Shown: positions 15,669 through 24,680, numbered from the stretch's first letter. The stretch: DNA of 64,000 bases from Proteiniclasticum aestuarii (GCF_017368455.1 NZ_JAFNJU010000010.1:1-64000); one strand, 5' to 3'. Notes: generated from the sequence alone by a model not told the origin. Made by a program: numbers and translations.

Positions 15669-16589
15669 CTAATCCATCAGCCCTTTGCTCTCTAGGAATG
15701 TTCTGGCCACGTCTTTGGGCTCTGCACCTTCCGCATCCACCTGATAGTTCATCTCGATCATCTCTTCATTGCTGATCTGGCCTTCCAGCATGAGCAGCAC
15801 TTCCTTAAGGTTCGGTGCAGTTTCTTCATATTCTTCGAAGAGGCTGTCTCTGTGGAAGAATGCTGCATAATACTGAGGGAAGAATTTCAGATCATCTTCC
15901 AGAATCTTGAGATCTGATTTCTGATTCAGTCCGTCTGTGGAATAAACCATGGTCACGTCGATGTTCTCATTGTCGATGGCAGCATATTTCAGGCCGATAT
16001 CAAGAGATACGCCGTCTTTCCATTCAATGCCATAATGTTCATTAAATGGATTGAATCGCATGGTTCCCTCTTCATCAAAGAATTCATGCTCCGCCCCGAA
16101 AACCAGATCCTTCGTGAAGGGTTTCAGATCGCTTATGGTTTCAATGCCGTTTTCCTCTGCATAGTCGCTCTTCACACCTAAAGCATAGGTGTTTTCAAAT
16201 CCGAACTTAGAAGAAAGCATAAGCCCCTTGTCTTCTTTTCCCTTTTCGATGGTCCAGTCATAAAGGTCCTCTCCTTCAGGGACATCACTGGGGTCATAGC
16301 CTAGAATCGTTGTGAGCAGTGTACCGTCATAGCTCACGTACAGATCGATTTCTTCTGCCACCATGGCATTACCAGCTGCCACCGTATTCATGGAGTCGTG
16401 AAACTCAACAGTCAGGTCCGTATTCTCTTCAATGAGCATAGCAGCCATTTCAGCAATGATGTCGATTTCCGCAAACTGTCCTCTTAAAATGGTGATGCTT
16501 TCCCCTTCTGCAGAAGAGCTCCCACACCCTGCCAGAATACCCATGGACATAAATGCCGCTGCGATTGTTGCGATAATTTTCTTTTTCAT
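15669..16589 (-). CDS. opuCC: Quaternary-amine (glycine betaine/choline) ABC transporter binding lipoprotein
   Basis: A 306-residue OpuAC/ProX-like substrate-binding protein with a lipoprotein signal peptide ending in MGILAGCGS. EFHDSMNTVAAGNAMVAEEIDLYVSYDGT is the usual N-lobe pattern of the OpuBC/OpuCC group, and it captures betaine, choline or carnitine outside the membrane. The ATG at 16589 is preceded by AAGGAG; the upstream ATG at 16613 is not. It follows the permease genes after a 75-base gap. Choline versus betaine specificity depends on binding-site aromatics that I cannot assign. Confidence 0.88.
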   Translation of the reverse strand: MKKKIIATIAAAFMSMGILAGCGSSSAEGESITILRGQFAEIDIIAEMAAMLIEENTDLTVEFHDSMNTVAAGNAMVAEEIDLYVSYDGTLLTTILGYDPSDVPEGEDLYDWTIEKGKEDKGLMLSSKFGFENTYALGVKSDYAEENGIETISDLKPFTKDLVFGAEHEFFDEEGTMRFNPFNEHYGIEWKDGVSLDIGLKYAAIDNENIDVTMVYSTDGLNQKSDLKILEDDLKFFPQYYAAFFHRDSLFEEYEETAPNLKEVLLMLEGQISNEEMIEMNYQVDAEGAEPKDVARTFLESKGLMD

Positions 16590-16664
16590 TCCAATCTCCT
16601 TCTTTTCACTCATATATTGTTCTTGCTCTTATATTTTCTATGATCCGCTGTCTTCTCCTCAGGC

Positions 16665-17309
16665 TCAAAGAACCTCTTTTGTGCTCATGGTCTTGTCTTC
16701 ATCAAAGTCCAGCGCCTGGGTTCTTCTTTCCTTCAGTCTCTTCTCGATGTATCCCATGCCGAAGTCGAAGACGATGGCCATGGCCATCAGAACCAGTGTA
16801 GCCTCCATAAGCGTTCTCATGTCCTGAATCAGAATGGCTCTGTTGATGACAGACCCCAGTCCACCACCACCTACAACAGCTCCGAATACAGCCGTACCGA
16901 TGGATGTGACGATGGCGATTCTGATGCCCGTGAAGATCATGGGAAAGGCCAGCTGTATTTCCACACTCAGAAGCCTCTGCACCTTCGTCATGCCCATGCC
17001 TGTGGCGGCCTCTTTGAGGGCAGGATCAATGCTTGTCAGTCCCACATAAGTGTTTCTCACCACAGGAAGCAGGGAGTAAAGCACAATACCGATGATGACC
17101 GTGGTACTGGAAGCGCCAGCCACCAGCATGATGACACCAAGAAGCGCCAGCACCGGAATGGTCTGAAGGATATCCACCGTCCATAGAATAAACGGTCTCA
17201 GCGGTTTATACATGTAAGTCAGTACGCCTAACAGAAGACCGATGACGATGGTAAATCCTGCAGCCATACCTACCAGATACAGATGCTGAAATACTCTGTC
17301 CATATTCAT
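16665..17309 (-). CDS. opuCD: Quaternary-amine ABC transporter permease
   Basis: A 214-residue inner-membrane permease with about five transmembrane helices and the EAA loop (DPALKEAATGMGMTKVQRLLSVEIQLAFP) that contacts the ATPase. It pairs with the neighbouring permease of similar size. An AAAGGAGG site precedes the start, one base after the previous stop. Which of the two permeases corresponds to OpuCB or OpuCD is assigned from gene order only. Confidence 0.88.
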   Translation of the reverse strand: MNMDRVFQHLYLVGMAAGFTIVIGLLLGVLTYMYKPLRPFILWTVDILQTIPVLALLGVIMLVAGASSTTVIIGIVLYSLLPVVRNTYVGLTSIDPALKEAATGMGMTKVQRLLSVEIQLAFPMIFTGIRIAIVTSIGTAVFGAVVGGGGLGSVINRAILIQDMRTLMEATLVLMAMAIVFDFGMGYIEKRLKERRTQALDFDEDKTMSTKEVL

Positions 17310-17310
17310 G

Positions 17311-17946
17311 CTAACGACCTCCTTTCAGTCCTCTTGGGGTTACCTTCGCCTGTATGAAGTCGATGAGAAACCCTAAAAGGATGGCCAGAATAGCTGCCGG
17401 AATGGCGCCACCGATGATGAGGGTATTGTTGTTCGTGTCAATGCCCCGATAGATGAACTCCCCTAAACCGCCTAGCCCGATCATGGCAGCCAGAACCGCC
17501 CAGGAAACCGTATAGATGGTGGACATTCTCAGTCCGCTGAAGATGGATGACATGGCCAGGGGAAGTTCCAGCTTGTAGAGAATCTGCCAGTTGCTCATGC
17601 CGCATCCTCTCGCCGCTTCCTTCAGTCCTTCATCCACATTGAGAATCCCTGTATAGGTATTCTTCAGTATCGGGAAGAGCGCATAGATGGAAAGAGCGAT
17701 GATCACCGTAGCGGGCTGAATGCCGATGTAGATGAAAAGCACACCGATGAACACCAGCCCCGGAATGGTCTGGAAAATACTGACCACCGGAATGATGATC
17801 CTGGAAAGCCTTGGAATTCTTGATAGAAGAATACCAAGAACCAATGCCACCACAAACCCGATTCCGACAGATACGAAAACGTACTGAAGATGCACAAAGA
17901 TCGCTTCGAGAAGCTTCTCTCCATATCTTTCAAAAAAATCTGCCAT
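17311..17946 (-). CDS. opuCB: Quaternary-amine ABC transporter permease
   Basis: A 211-residue partner permease with five to six helices and an EAA loop (DEGLKEAARGCGMSNWQILYKLELPLAMSS). Its ATG overlaps the stop codon of the ATPase gene (TGATG), so translation is coupled. The two permeases form the heterodimeric channel of the OpuC-type importer. Confidence 0.88.
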   Translation of the reverse strand: MADFFERYGEKLLEAIFVHLQYVFVSVGIGFVVALVLGILLSRIPRLSRIIIPVVSIFQTIPGLVFIGVLFIYIGIQPATVIIALSIYALFPILKNTYTGILNVDEGLKEAARGCGMSNWQILYKLELPLAMSSIFSGLRMSTIYTVSWAVLAAMIGLGGLGEFIYRGIDTNNNTLIIGGAIPAAILAILLGFLIDFIQAKVTPRGLKGGR

Positions 17947-19073
17947 CAGCTGTTTTCACCTCCCCATATGACACTGGCCAGAGCCTTGGTCATACTGGTT
18001 CTCGTGATGATGCCGGCAACCGTGGAATCTCTGTTCAGCACTACGATGTAGTTGTATTTCGATGCCACAAGAATCTCGAAGGCTTCCTTGGCGTTGGTAG
18101 TGGTTCTGACGGACGGTACATTTCTATCCACAAGATCTTTGATGCTTTCCCCAGGTTTCCCCTTCGTCGCCAGCTTTTCGATGGTGACAACACCTTTATA
18201 CTTGTTGTCCTCTTCGCCTACGACCACTGCAGAATCCAGTTCTCTCTGTTTCATGAGCTCCACGGATTCCAGCATCTTTCTGTTCTCACTGACCGTCAGC
18301 ACTCTCTTCTTCATGACATCCTTACAGGTCAGATCGTCTCCTGACACCGTATAGGACAGCTTGCCCATGAAATTGGAGATCATGGGATCTGCGGGATTTC
18401 TCAGCATTTCCTCAGGACTTGCCGCCTGGAGAATCTTTCCATCTCTCATGAAGACAATCTTATCTGCAAGCTTTACCGCTTCGTCCATATCATGGGTCAC
18501 AAAGATGATGGTCTTCTTCAGTTTCTTCTGGAGCACTTTCAGTTCATCCTGGAGATTTTCTCTGGTCATGGGATCCAGAGCTCCAAAAGGCTCATCCATG
18601 AGAATGACCGGCGGTTCCGCCGCCAGGGCGCGAAGGACGCCTATTCTCTGCTGCTGACCACCGCTGAGTTCATTCGGATATTTATTGATGTTTTCTGCAT
18701 AGGGCATACCCACCATTTCCAGAAGTTCTTTCGCTCTTTTGTTTCTTTTCTCCTTGCTCCATTTCAGGAGTTTAGGCACAACGGTGATGTTTTCACCGAT
18801 GGTCATATTGGGAAACAGCGCAATCTGCTGAATCACATATCCGATATTTCTTCTGAGCTCCACCGCATCCATTTCATTCACATTCTTGCCGTCGATGTAG
18901 ATGTTTCCGCTGTTCATCTTGATCAGCCTGTTGATCATCTTGAGGGATGTGGTTTTTCCACAGCCCGAAGGACCGATGAAAACAACAAACTCGCCATCGT
19001 TGATGGTCAGATCCAGACCATCCACAACCGTGACATCATTATATTTCTTGGTTACATTTTCATAAATTATCAA
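17946..19073 (-). CDS. opuCA: Quaternary-amine ABC transporter ATPase with tandem CBS domains
   Basis: A 375-residue ATPase: Walker A GPSGCGKTT, signature LSGGQQQR, Walker B VILMDEP, then two CBS domains in the last 120 residues (CKDVMKKRVLTVSENR, DRNVPSVRTTTNAKEAFEIL). CBS domains in OpuA/OpuC-type ATPases sense ionic strength or c-di-AMP. The start is taken as TTG at 19073, because AATGGAGGTG is seven bases upstream and the resulting MIIYENVTKKY fits the family start. The ATG at 19094 has no ribosome site and would contain this Shine-Dalgarno in its own codons. It is first in the operon and has its own promoter. Confidence 0.9.
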   Translation of the reverse strand: MIIYENVTKKYNDVTVVDGLDLTINDGEFVVFIGPSGCGKTTSLKMINRLIKMNSGNIYIDGKNVNEMDAVELRRNIGYVIQQIALFPNMTIGENITVVPKLLKWSKEKRNKRAKELLEMVGMPYAENINKYPNELSGGQQQRIGVLRALAAEPPVILMDEPFGALDPMTRENLQDELKVLQKKLKKTIIFVTHDMDEAVKLADKIVFMRDGKILQAASPEEMLRNPADPMISNFMGKLSYTVSGDDLTCKDVMKKRVLTVSENRKMLESVELMKQRELDSAVVVGEEDNKYKGVVTIEKLATKGKPGESIKDLVDRNVPSVRTTTNAKEAFEILVASKYNYIVVLNRDSTVAGIITRTSMTKALASVIWGGENS

Positions 19074-19117
19074 TGTGACACCTCCATTATTCATAAATAT
19101 TAATCATTTCTGATTTC

Positions 19118-19146
19118 ATTATAGTATGTTAATTTGCTTGATGCAA
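19118..19146 (-). promoter_or_regulatory. Promoter of the OpuC-type operon
   Basis: Minus strand TTGCAT (19146-19141), 17-base spacer, TATAAT (19123-19118). It lies 45 bases ahead of the TTG start. The rest of the 19,074-19,387 interval is AT-rich and holds no gene. It is the place to look for a BusR site. Confidence 0.7.
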
Positions 19147-19290
19147 CTTAATTGATTCCATTGAGTTGTCACTTTCTCCGTTGTATAGGTTTACATAATA
19201 TCTTTTTACAGCACTACTATTTCGTCATTTCTATTCACTGTTTATGCATAGCCTTCATTATCATGGATTTTCAAGACATACAAAGAAATT

Positions 19291-19315
19291 CAGGAGAAAT
19301 TTATATTTTCTCCTG
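19291..19315 (-). terminator. Probable terminator of the Lon-like gene
   Basis: CAGGAGAAA and TTTCTCCTG form a perfect 9-bp stem around TTATATT-like loop bases, about 75 bases after the protease stop codon. The T-run is short. Confidence 0.5.
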
Positions 19316-19387
19316 ATCATGCCTCTTATTCATCTGGTACATGCCGCTTCTTTGAGATCCGGTATCTCGTTTATCTGATTCAGCGTA

Positions 19388-21781
19388 CTATCTGAGTGTT
19401 TTCAGCGCTTCGGTAAAACTCTGCAGTTTTCTGTTCGCCCGGTCAAAAACACTGCCCTCGGTGTATCCGCCATCCTTCTTTCTTCCAGATGGCATGCCTG
19501 TGAGCACTTCAATGCCTTCATCGATGCTTCTGACTGCATAGATTCTGAAAACCCCTGCTTCCACAGCTGCGATGACTTCATCTTTCAGCATGAGATTATC
19601 TATGTTCTGAACTGGTATCATGACGCCCTGCCCTCCGGTGAGTCCTTTGGCTTTGCATACATCAAAGAATCCTTCGATTTTTTCCGTAACGCCTCCTATG
19701 GGCTGAATTTCACCTCTCTGGTCCACAGACCCTGTCACTGCGATGGCCTGAGTCAGCGGTACGTCGGAAAGACTCGACAAGATAGCATAGAGCTCTGCAC
19801 TGGATGCGCTGTCTCCTTCCACTCCGCCATAGGACTGTTCAAAAGTCACTTGTGCTGTAAGACCCAGGGGGAACTTCTGGGCAAAAACGCCGCCCAGAAA
19901 ACCGGACAGGGTCAGAACCCCTTTCGTATGAATGCTTCCACTCATCTTGGTTTCCCGCTCGATGTTGATGACACCCTGGTCTCCCGCATAGGTTCTGGCG
20001 GTGATTCGGGTAGGCATGCCGAAGGCGTATCCACCTGTATCCAGGACCGACAGTCCGTTGATCTGGCCCACTTCTTCCCCTTCCGTATGAATGATGACTT
20101 TTCCTTCCAGAATCTGTTCTCTGATTCTCTCCTCCAGCCTGTTTTCACGCCGGATTCTCTCCTTCACCGCCTCCATGACATGGGATTCATCCACTTCACT
20201 ATTCCCGCGGCTCTTTGCCAGAGCTTCGGCTTCATAGATCACTTCCGTCACTTTGTTGAATCGGGTGGATAACCGGTTCTGGTCTCCAGCGATTCGTGAC
20301 CCGTATTCAATGACCTTGCCCAGAGCGTCTCCCTTGAAGGGAAGCAGATTCTCCTTTTTAGTCAGTGTGGTCACAAAGGATGCATACTCCTTGAGATTCT
20401 CCGAGGTTCTGGGCATATCCACATCAAAATCCACCCGGACTTTGAACAACCTCTTCAGATCCTCATCATAGGCATAAAGAAGATAGTAGATTTCAGGATC
20501 GGAAATGATGATGATCTTGAGATCCAGCGGAACAGGCTCAGGCCTTATGGTGCCCGCAGGCACAAGGCGATACTCTTCTCCTATGTTCTCCACCACAGCC
20601 TTCTGATGCTCGATGGCTTTCTTCAGGGTTTCCCATGCATAGGCATCTCTCAGCACATCCTTGATCTGGAGGATGAGAAATCCACCATTGGCACGATGGA
20701 TGGCACCAGGCCTCAGCATAGTGAAATCCGTGCTCATGGAAAGCATGTGGCTCTTGTATTCCAGCTTTCCGAAAAGATTGTAGTAATTGGGGTTCGGCTC
20801 AATGACCACCGGTGCGCTTTCGCAGGTCTCATTGTTCACGAAGACATTCACCGCATATTTCTGGAGCGGGTTCTTCTCCTCCGGAGTGAAGGGACTGGTT
20901 TCCTTCTCCTTCTCCGGCTGCTGGGACTGCAGAAAAGCCTTGTGATGGTAGGCCGCATCTTCAATCAGCTCCTCCATATAGGTCATCACTTTGTCATAGG
21001 CCTTGTACTTTTCTTTGACGATCTCCACCCTGGGTCGGATCACAGACAGAGCGATGCTCTGCTCCAGCTCCCGCATATCCTCCTTCGCCTGATCCTCCAG
21101 TCGCTGACTTTCCTTCAGCGTCTCATCCAGAGATTTCGTAAGCTTTCGTCCCTTCTCATCCAGCTGCTTCTTCTCCTCCGGTGTAAGCTTCTCGAATACT
21201 TCAGGCAGCATCTGTTTCCCGTCTTTCAGAGGAATGAACACGAATCTCGGAGGAACCGGCTTCATATCGAAGCCCTCTTTCTTCGCTTCCTCCTTCATGG
21301 AATTGAACTGCCGGTCCAGTTTCTCCTGAAGAGATAATATGATGTGGTCCCTTTTCTCCTCATACTCACCATCTTCAAAAGCCTTGGATACCAGCTCCCT
21401 GAGATCCTCCACCAGGTCATGCATATCATTCTGGAAGACTCTTCCTGTACCTGCCGGAAACGCTATGATTCTCGGCCTGTCTTCATCTCTGAAGTTGTGG
21501 ATGTAGCACCAGTCTTTCGGAAGATTTCTCATGCGCTCTGATGCTTTCTCCACGATGGCTTCCGTATAGGTGCTCTTGCCTGTTCCATGAGGGCCCACCA
21601 CAAAGATGTTATATCCAGGCGCATCCATGGCCAGGCCGAACTCCATGGCAAGGACCGCTCTGTCCTGACCGATGACGCCTTCTGTGGCATCCAGTTCACG
21701 GGTGTTGCCGAACCGCCCGATTTCCTGCTCCACGTCGCATATTTTTCTCAATCGCTCAATTGGTACTGTGTATTTCTCCAT
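19388..21781 (-). CDS. Lon-like ATP-dependent protease (AAA_32 + Lon C-terminal domain)
   Basis: A 797-residue Lon-family protease of the LonB-like Gram-positive/archaeal-style branch rather than classical LonA. A P-loop GPHGTGKST lies near residue 65, followed by a long charged helical insertion (about 140-290). The second half of the AAA region holds RANGGFLILQ, then comes a C-terminal S16 peptidase domain with catalytic Ser (EGDSASSAEL, about S658) and Lys (VTEKIEGF, about K701). It lacks the LonA N-terminal substrate domain. The ATG at 21781 is used, as GAGGAG is eight bases upstream and the start follows the previous stop by five bases. It is translationally coupled to a lipoprotein gene. 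Confidence 0.85.
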   Translation of the reverse strand: MEKYTVPIERLRKICDVEQEIGRFGNTRELDATEGVIGQDRAVLAMEFGLAMDAPGYNIFVVGPHGTGKSTYTEAIVEKASERMRNLPKDWCYIHNFRDEDRPRIIAFPAGTGRVFQNDMHDLVEDLRELVSKAFEDGEYEEKRDHIILSLQEKLDRQFNSMKEEAKKEGFDMKPVPPRFVFIPLKDGKQMLPEVFEKLTPEEKKQLDEKGRKLTKSLDETLKESQRLEDQAKEDMRELEQSIALSVIRPRVEIVKEKYKAYDKVMTYMEELIEDAAYHHKAFLQSQQPEKEKETSPFTPEEKNPLQKYAVNVFVNNETCESAPVVIEPNPNYYNLFGKLEYKSHMLSMSTDFTMLRPGAIHRANGGFLILQIKDVLRDAYAWETLKKAIEHQKAVVENIGEEYRLVPAGTIRPEPVPLDLKIIIISDPEIYYLLYAYDEDLKRLFKVRVDFDVDMPRTSENLKEYASFVTTLTKKENLLPFKGDALGKVIEYGSRIAGDQNRLSTRFNKVTEVIYEAEALAKSRGNSEVDESHVMEAVKERIRRENRLEERIREQILEGKVIIHTEGEEVGQINGLSVLDTGGYAFGMPTRITARTYAGDQGVINIERETKMSGSIHTKGVLTLSGFLGGVFAQKFPLGLTAQVTFEQSYGGVEGDSASSAELYAILSSLSDVPLTQAIAVTGSVDQRGEIQPIGGVTEKIEGFFDVCKAKGLTGGQGVMIPVQNIDNLMLKDEVIAAVEAGVFRIYAVRSIDEGIEVLTGMPSGRKKDGGYTEGSVFDRANRKLQSFTEALKTLR

Positions 21782-21786
21782 TTCTA

Positions 21787-22479
21787 TCACTCCTCAAATG
21801 AAACGTCCGCTTCATTGTCATAGCCTCTTCTTTCCCAGGTACCTTCATAATCCACATCATCCGAAACCTCAATCTCCACAACCCATCTGGCCCATTTATA
21901 GCCCAGCTTGTCCTCCGCCACCACGATAAAGGGGTATCCCATGGGCTCCGGAAGAGCTTCTCCGTTGGAGCTGTATGCTAAAATCATATCCTTCTCCAGG
22001 ATTTCAGAAAGCGGCATGGATGTAGTGTATCCATCATGACACTTGAAAACAAGGATCTTTCCATCATCCAGAGGTCCCGCCTTTTCCAGAAGATCCGCAA
22101 TCCGGACGCCTTCCCATAAGATGGTCGCATCCCATCCTTCCACACAGTATAGCGTGATGAGCTTCTCCACCGAAGGATACTCGAGGACCTCCTCATAGGT
22201 ATATTCCGTGACGGTCTCCACAAGGCCCGTGACGGAAAGCTTATATTCCTCCATATTCACGCTCTGGATCCCTGTTATGGAATTATCTCTCGGACCGATG
22301 GATGGATCCAGTCTCACGCCTTTATACTCCCTGATCTCCATGGCTGAAAAGCGGTCTTCCGTGGCCCTTGCCATGATGTCTCCATATTCTCTATTGATCT
22401 CTGCCTGCTCCCCGCAGCCTGCAGATGCCAGTAAAAGCAGTGCCGTCATCACTGATAGTATGATCTTCTTTCCTTTCAT
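21787..22479 (-). CDS. Molybdopterin-oxidoreductase-fold lipoprotein (sulfite-oxidase-like domain)
   Basis: A 230-residue exported lipoprotein (lipobox LLASAGCGEQ) with a single oxidored_molyb (SUOX-fold) domain. EYKLSVTGLVE, PSVEKLITLYCVEGW and ATILWEGVRIADLLE follow the fold. The Cys in TLYCVEGW is at the position that ligates Mo in sulfite oxidase and YedY-type enzymes. The C-terminus GYPFIVVAEDKLGYKWARWVVEIEV also fits. Being a lipoprotein with no Tat motif is odd for a cofactor-loaded enzyme, so it may be a cofactor-less scaffold. The ATG at 22479 has AGAAGGGAGA; the longer frame is rejected. It is upstream of the Lon-like gene. Confidence 0.75.
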   Translation of the reverse strand: MKGKKIILSVMTALLLLASAGCGEQAEINREYGDIMARATEDRFSAMEIREYKGVRLDPSIGPRDNSITGIQSVNMEEYKLSVTGLVETVTEYTYEEVLEYPSVEKLITLYCVEGWDATILWEGVRIADLLEKAGPLDDGKILVFKCHDGYTTSMPLSEILEKDMILAYSSNGEALPEPMGYPFIVVAEDKLGYKWARWVVEIEVSDDVDYEGTWERRGYDNEADVSFEE

Positions 22480-22506
22480 TCTCTTCTCCCTTCTTTCTAA
22501 AAAAAA

Positions 22507-22540
22507 CACCCGAAGACAAAGTATATCCTCTGTCCAGGGT
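22507..22540 (-). terminator. Terminator after the GNAT gene
   Basis: On the minus strand ACCC-TG-GACA pairs with TGTC-TTC-GGGT around a roughly 14-base loop, and a run of eight T residues follows (broken once by a G). Confidence 0.65.
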
Positions 22541-22607
22541 GAATGCATGCTTCATGATGACGTTACTTGCTGCCTGGACAGCGTTCTGTTTTCATGGATC
22601 TTCTATC

Positions 22608-23156
22608 TTATTGTTTCCGTTTTTCTCTACTGCTCTCAAACTCTTCTCTGGTAATTGCATAACACACATCATCCACCACCTGACCATCATAAAGAGCGGA
22701 TGCCATCCTCAGTGTTCCTTCCAATATAAATCCCGCTTTGACCAGCACTCTTCCTGAACGCTTGTTGAAGGGATAATGATAGGCGGAGATGATCTTTTTG
22801 TCCAGCTGAAAAAATGCATACTCCAGAAGAGCTTCCACCGCTTCGGTCATGAGCCCCTGTCCCCAGTACTCTTTGCCCATGGCGTAGCCCAACATCAGCG
22901 CACCTTTGTAGTCTCTCTTTCTGTCTTCATGAAGCCCCAGTGAACCGATGACTCTTTTATCCTCTTTGTGCTCCATGGCGAATATATCAGCGCTTTTCAT
23001 GAAGCTTTGCAGGATGTCTTCTGATTCCTCCATGCTTTCATGGGGCTTCCATCCAGCGGAAGGACCCACCTCCGGATCCTTTGCATAGTGATGGAAATCC
23101 GCAAGATCCTTCTCTTCAAATCTTCTCAGAACCAGTCTTTTCGTTTCAAGGACCAT
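22608..23156 (-). CDS. GNAT N-acetyltransferase, RimJ/RimL type
   Basis: A 182-residue acetyltransferase beginning ETKRLVLRRFEEKDL, the usual start of the RimL-like group, with KEYWGQGLMTEAVEALLEYAF as the acetyl-CoA-binding loop and helix (Q/R-x-x-G-x-G/A equivalent). It closes with NKRSGRVLVKAGF, typical of enzymes acting on protein N-termini or small amines. It is monocistronic with a GTGGAG site and its own terminator. Confidence 0.85.
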   Translation of the reverse strand: MVLETKRLVLRRFEEKDLADFHHYAKDPEVGPSAGWKPHESMEESEDILQSFMKSADIFAMEHKEDKRVIGSLGLHEDRKRDYKGALMLGYAMGKEYWGQGLMTEAVEALLEYAFFQLDKKIISAYHYPFNKRSGRVLVKAGFILEGTLRMASALYDGQVVDDVCYAITREEFESSREKRKQ

Positions 23157-23331
23157 ATCTACTCCACCCCATTTCCATATCTTCTTACCCTTATCTTACC
23201 CCAATATGACCCTGAATCATAGATACGATTCATTAACATTCTTCAAAACCTGTTCGTTACCACAGTAACTCTCTTTTCTTTTCAGATGCGGTATACTGAA
23301 AAAAATGTGTTCAAAAAGGAGCGCGCAAATA

Positions 23332-23658
23332 ATGATTGAAACCGTATATGACTATTCATTAGCCGATGATAAAAAGGTGGAAAAACTGCTGGACCATCCC
23401 GTGGCCATGATCAACCACATGGTATTTCCAAAGGGACAGGGCCTGCCAGAGCATTTCTCCAATTCCAACGTCTATATGATCATTGTCCGTGGAACACTGA
23501 CCATCCAGCTGGATGATCAAAAGCCCCATGACTATGCAAGAGGGCAGATGCTGAACATTCCCAACAAAGTGAAAATGAATGTAGGCAACAGCCATGATGA
23601 AGTGCTGGAGCTATTCGTCATCAAGGCACCTACACCCGTAGAGTACAAAGAAGACTAG
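23332..23658 (+). CDS. Small cupin-fold protein
   Basis: A 108-residue single-domain cupin. VFPKGQGLPEHFSNSNVYMIIVRGTLTIQLDDQ matches cupin motif 1, though only one canonical His (H46-like) is clear, and the second motif NIPNKVKMNVGNSHDEVLELFVIK has His in SHDE. Function is unknown; small cupins bind metals or act as ligand sensors. The ATG at 23332 lies behind AAGGAG; the upstream ATG at 23305 lacks a site. It is convergent with the Pcm gene. Confidence 0.75.
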   Translation: MIETVYDYSLADDKKVEKLLDHPVAMINHMVFPKGQGLPEHFSNSNVYMIIVRGTLTIQLDDQKPHDYARGQMLNIPNKVKMNVGNSHDEVLELFVIKAPTPVEYKED

Positions 23659-23695
23659 AAATCAGATTCGCTGTCTCCAGATCTCCCCTCATAGA

Positions 23696-23755
23696 GAACC
23701 CTCCCGAAGAAAATCTAAAGCGCATGCTTTCTAATTCTTTGGGAGGGTTCTTTTT
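23696..23755 (+). terminator. Terminator after the cupin gene
   Basis: GAACCCTCCC (23696-23705) pairs with GGGAGGGTTC (23741-23750), extended inward by GAAGAA/TTCTTT, followed by TTTTT. It abuts the Pcm stop codon on the opposite strand. Confidence 0.85.
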
Positions 23756-24348
23756 CACTCTTTCCTGTTCCATCCGTATTTCCCTTTCATCTCCACAAAT
23801 CTCACCCATTCCACGGTCTCCACTTCCACCGTTTCGTCCTGGTTCTTTCTCACAAGCAGAAGCTCCTGCAGATTCTCCGGTCCCACCGGAATCAGCATCT
23901 TTCCGCCTCTATTCAGCTGGTGAAGAAGTTCGTCTGGAATCTTCGAGGCGGCGGCGGTGACCATGATCCGGTCATAGGGTGCATGCTCTTTCCATCCGTC
24001 ACTTCCGTCACCGATTCTGTAGAAGATATTCCTGTATCCCATGGCATCCAGTCTTCTCCTGGCTTTTTCTGACAGCTCGGGTATCCGCTCCACGGTGTAG
24101 ACCTCTTCTGAAAAGGCGGAAAGAAGCGCAGTCTGAAATCCTGAACCCGTTCCGATCTCCAGCACCCTGCACCTTTCATCAGGATCCAGCATATAGGTCA
24201 TCATAAGCACCAGCGTAGGCTGCGAAATGGTCTGTCCGAATCCGATGGGCAGCGGCTGATTCATCTCCGAGAGCTTTCTGTATTCACCTTCCAGAAACAG
24301 CGACCGGTCCAGAGAAAGAAAATAGGCTTCCAGTTTATCATAATCCAT
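23755..24348 (-). CDS. pcm: Protein-L-isoaspartate O-methyltransferase-like protein
   Basis: A 197-residue PCMT-family protein. GFGQTISQPTLVLMMT is the substrate-site signature, VLEIGTGSGFQTALLS the S-adenosylmethionine motif I, and VYTVERIPELSEKARRRL motif post-I. The usual reaction is repair of isoaspartyl residues in aged proteins. The enzyme is slightly short at the C-terminus but complete in motifs. It has its own GAAGGAGG ribosome site. Confidence 0.88.
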   Translation of the reverse strand: MDYDKLEAYFLSLDRSLFLEGEYRKLSEMNQPLPIGFGQTISQPTLVLMMTYMLDPDERCRVLEIGTGSGFQTALLSAFSEEVYTVERIPELSEKARRRLDAMGYRNIFYRIGDGSDGWKEHAPYDRIMVTAAASKIPDELLHQLNRGGKMLIPVGPENLQELLLVRKNQDETVEVETVEWVRFVEMKGKYGWNRKE

Positions 24349-24493
24349 ATGAGTCCCTCCTTCTTCTCCTTCAATATAATCTCAATTCCAATGAACCTCA
24401 ACATCTTTCACCTAAAGTTCAAAGAATCTACACATCCGGTTAGAATTCCGGTCTTATAATAAAATCAGAATAGAAAATCTAAGGAGATGTGTG

Positions 24494-24667
24494 ATGTCAG
24501 TGGAAAAGAACGAAAATAAAGAACAGAAACCAAAATTCTATGAAGCACCAGAGTCCGGTACCATCCGGCAGGAAATAGACCCCTCTCAGCCAGAAGGCGC
24601 AGCGAAAGATGATGCGAAAAGCGCACCCTCGGAAGCACCAGAATCCGGCACCATGAGAGAAAAATAG
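24494..24667 (+). CDS. Small hydrophilic protein with a repeated EAPESGT motif
   Basis: A 57-residue, highly charged and probably disordered protein. Its only clear feature is an internal repeat: EAPESGTIR near residue 17 and EAPESGTMR near residue 48, separated by a Glu/Ala/Asp-rich linker. A TATAAT box (24455-24460), the AAGGAGATGTGTG ribosome site directly before ATG, and an intrinsic terminator right after the stop make it a complete stand-alone gene. I do not recognise the family. The repeat suggests two copies of a short binding peptide. Confidence 0.75.
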   Translation: MSVEKNENKEQKPKFYEAPESGTIRQEIDPSQPEGAAKDDAKSAPSEAPESGTMREK

Positions 24668-24680
24668 ACGAAAAACCAGA

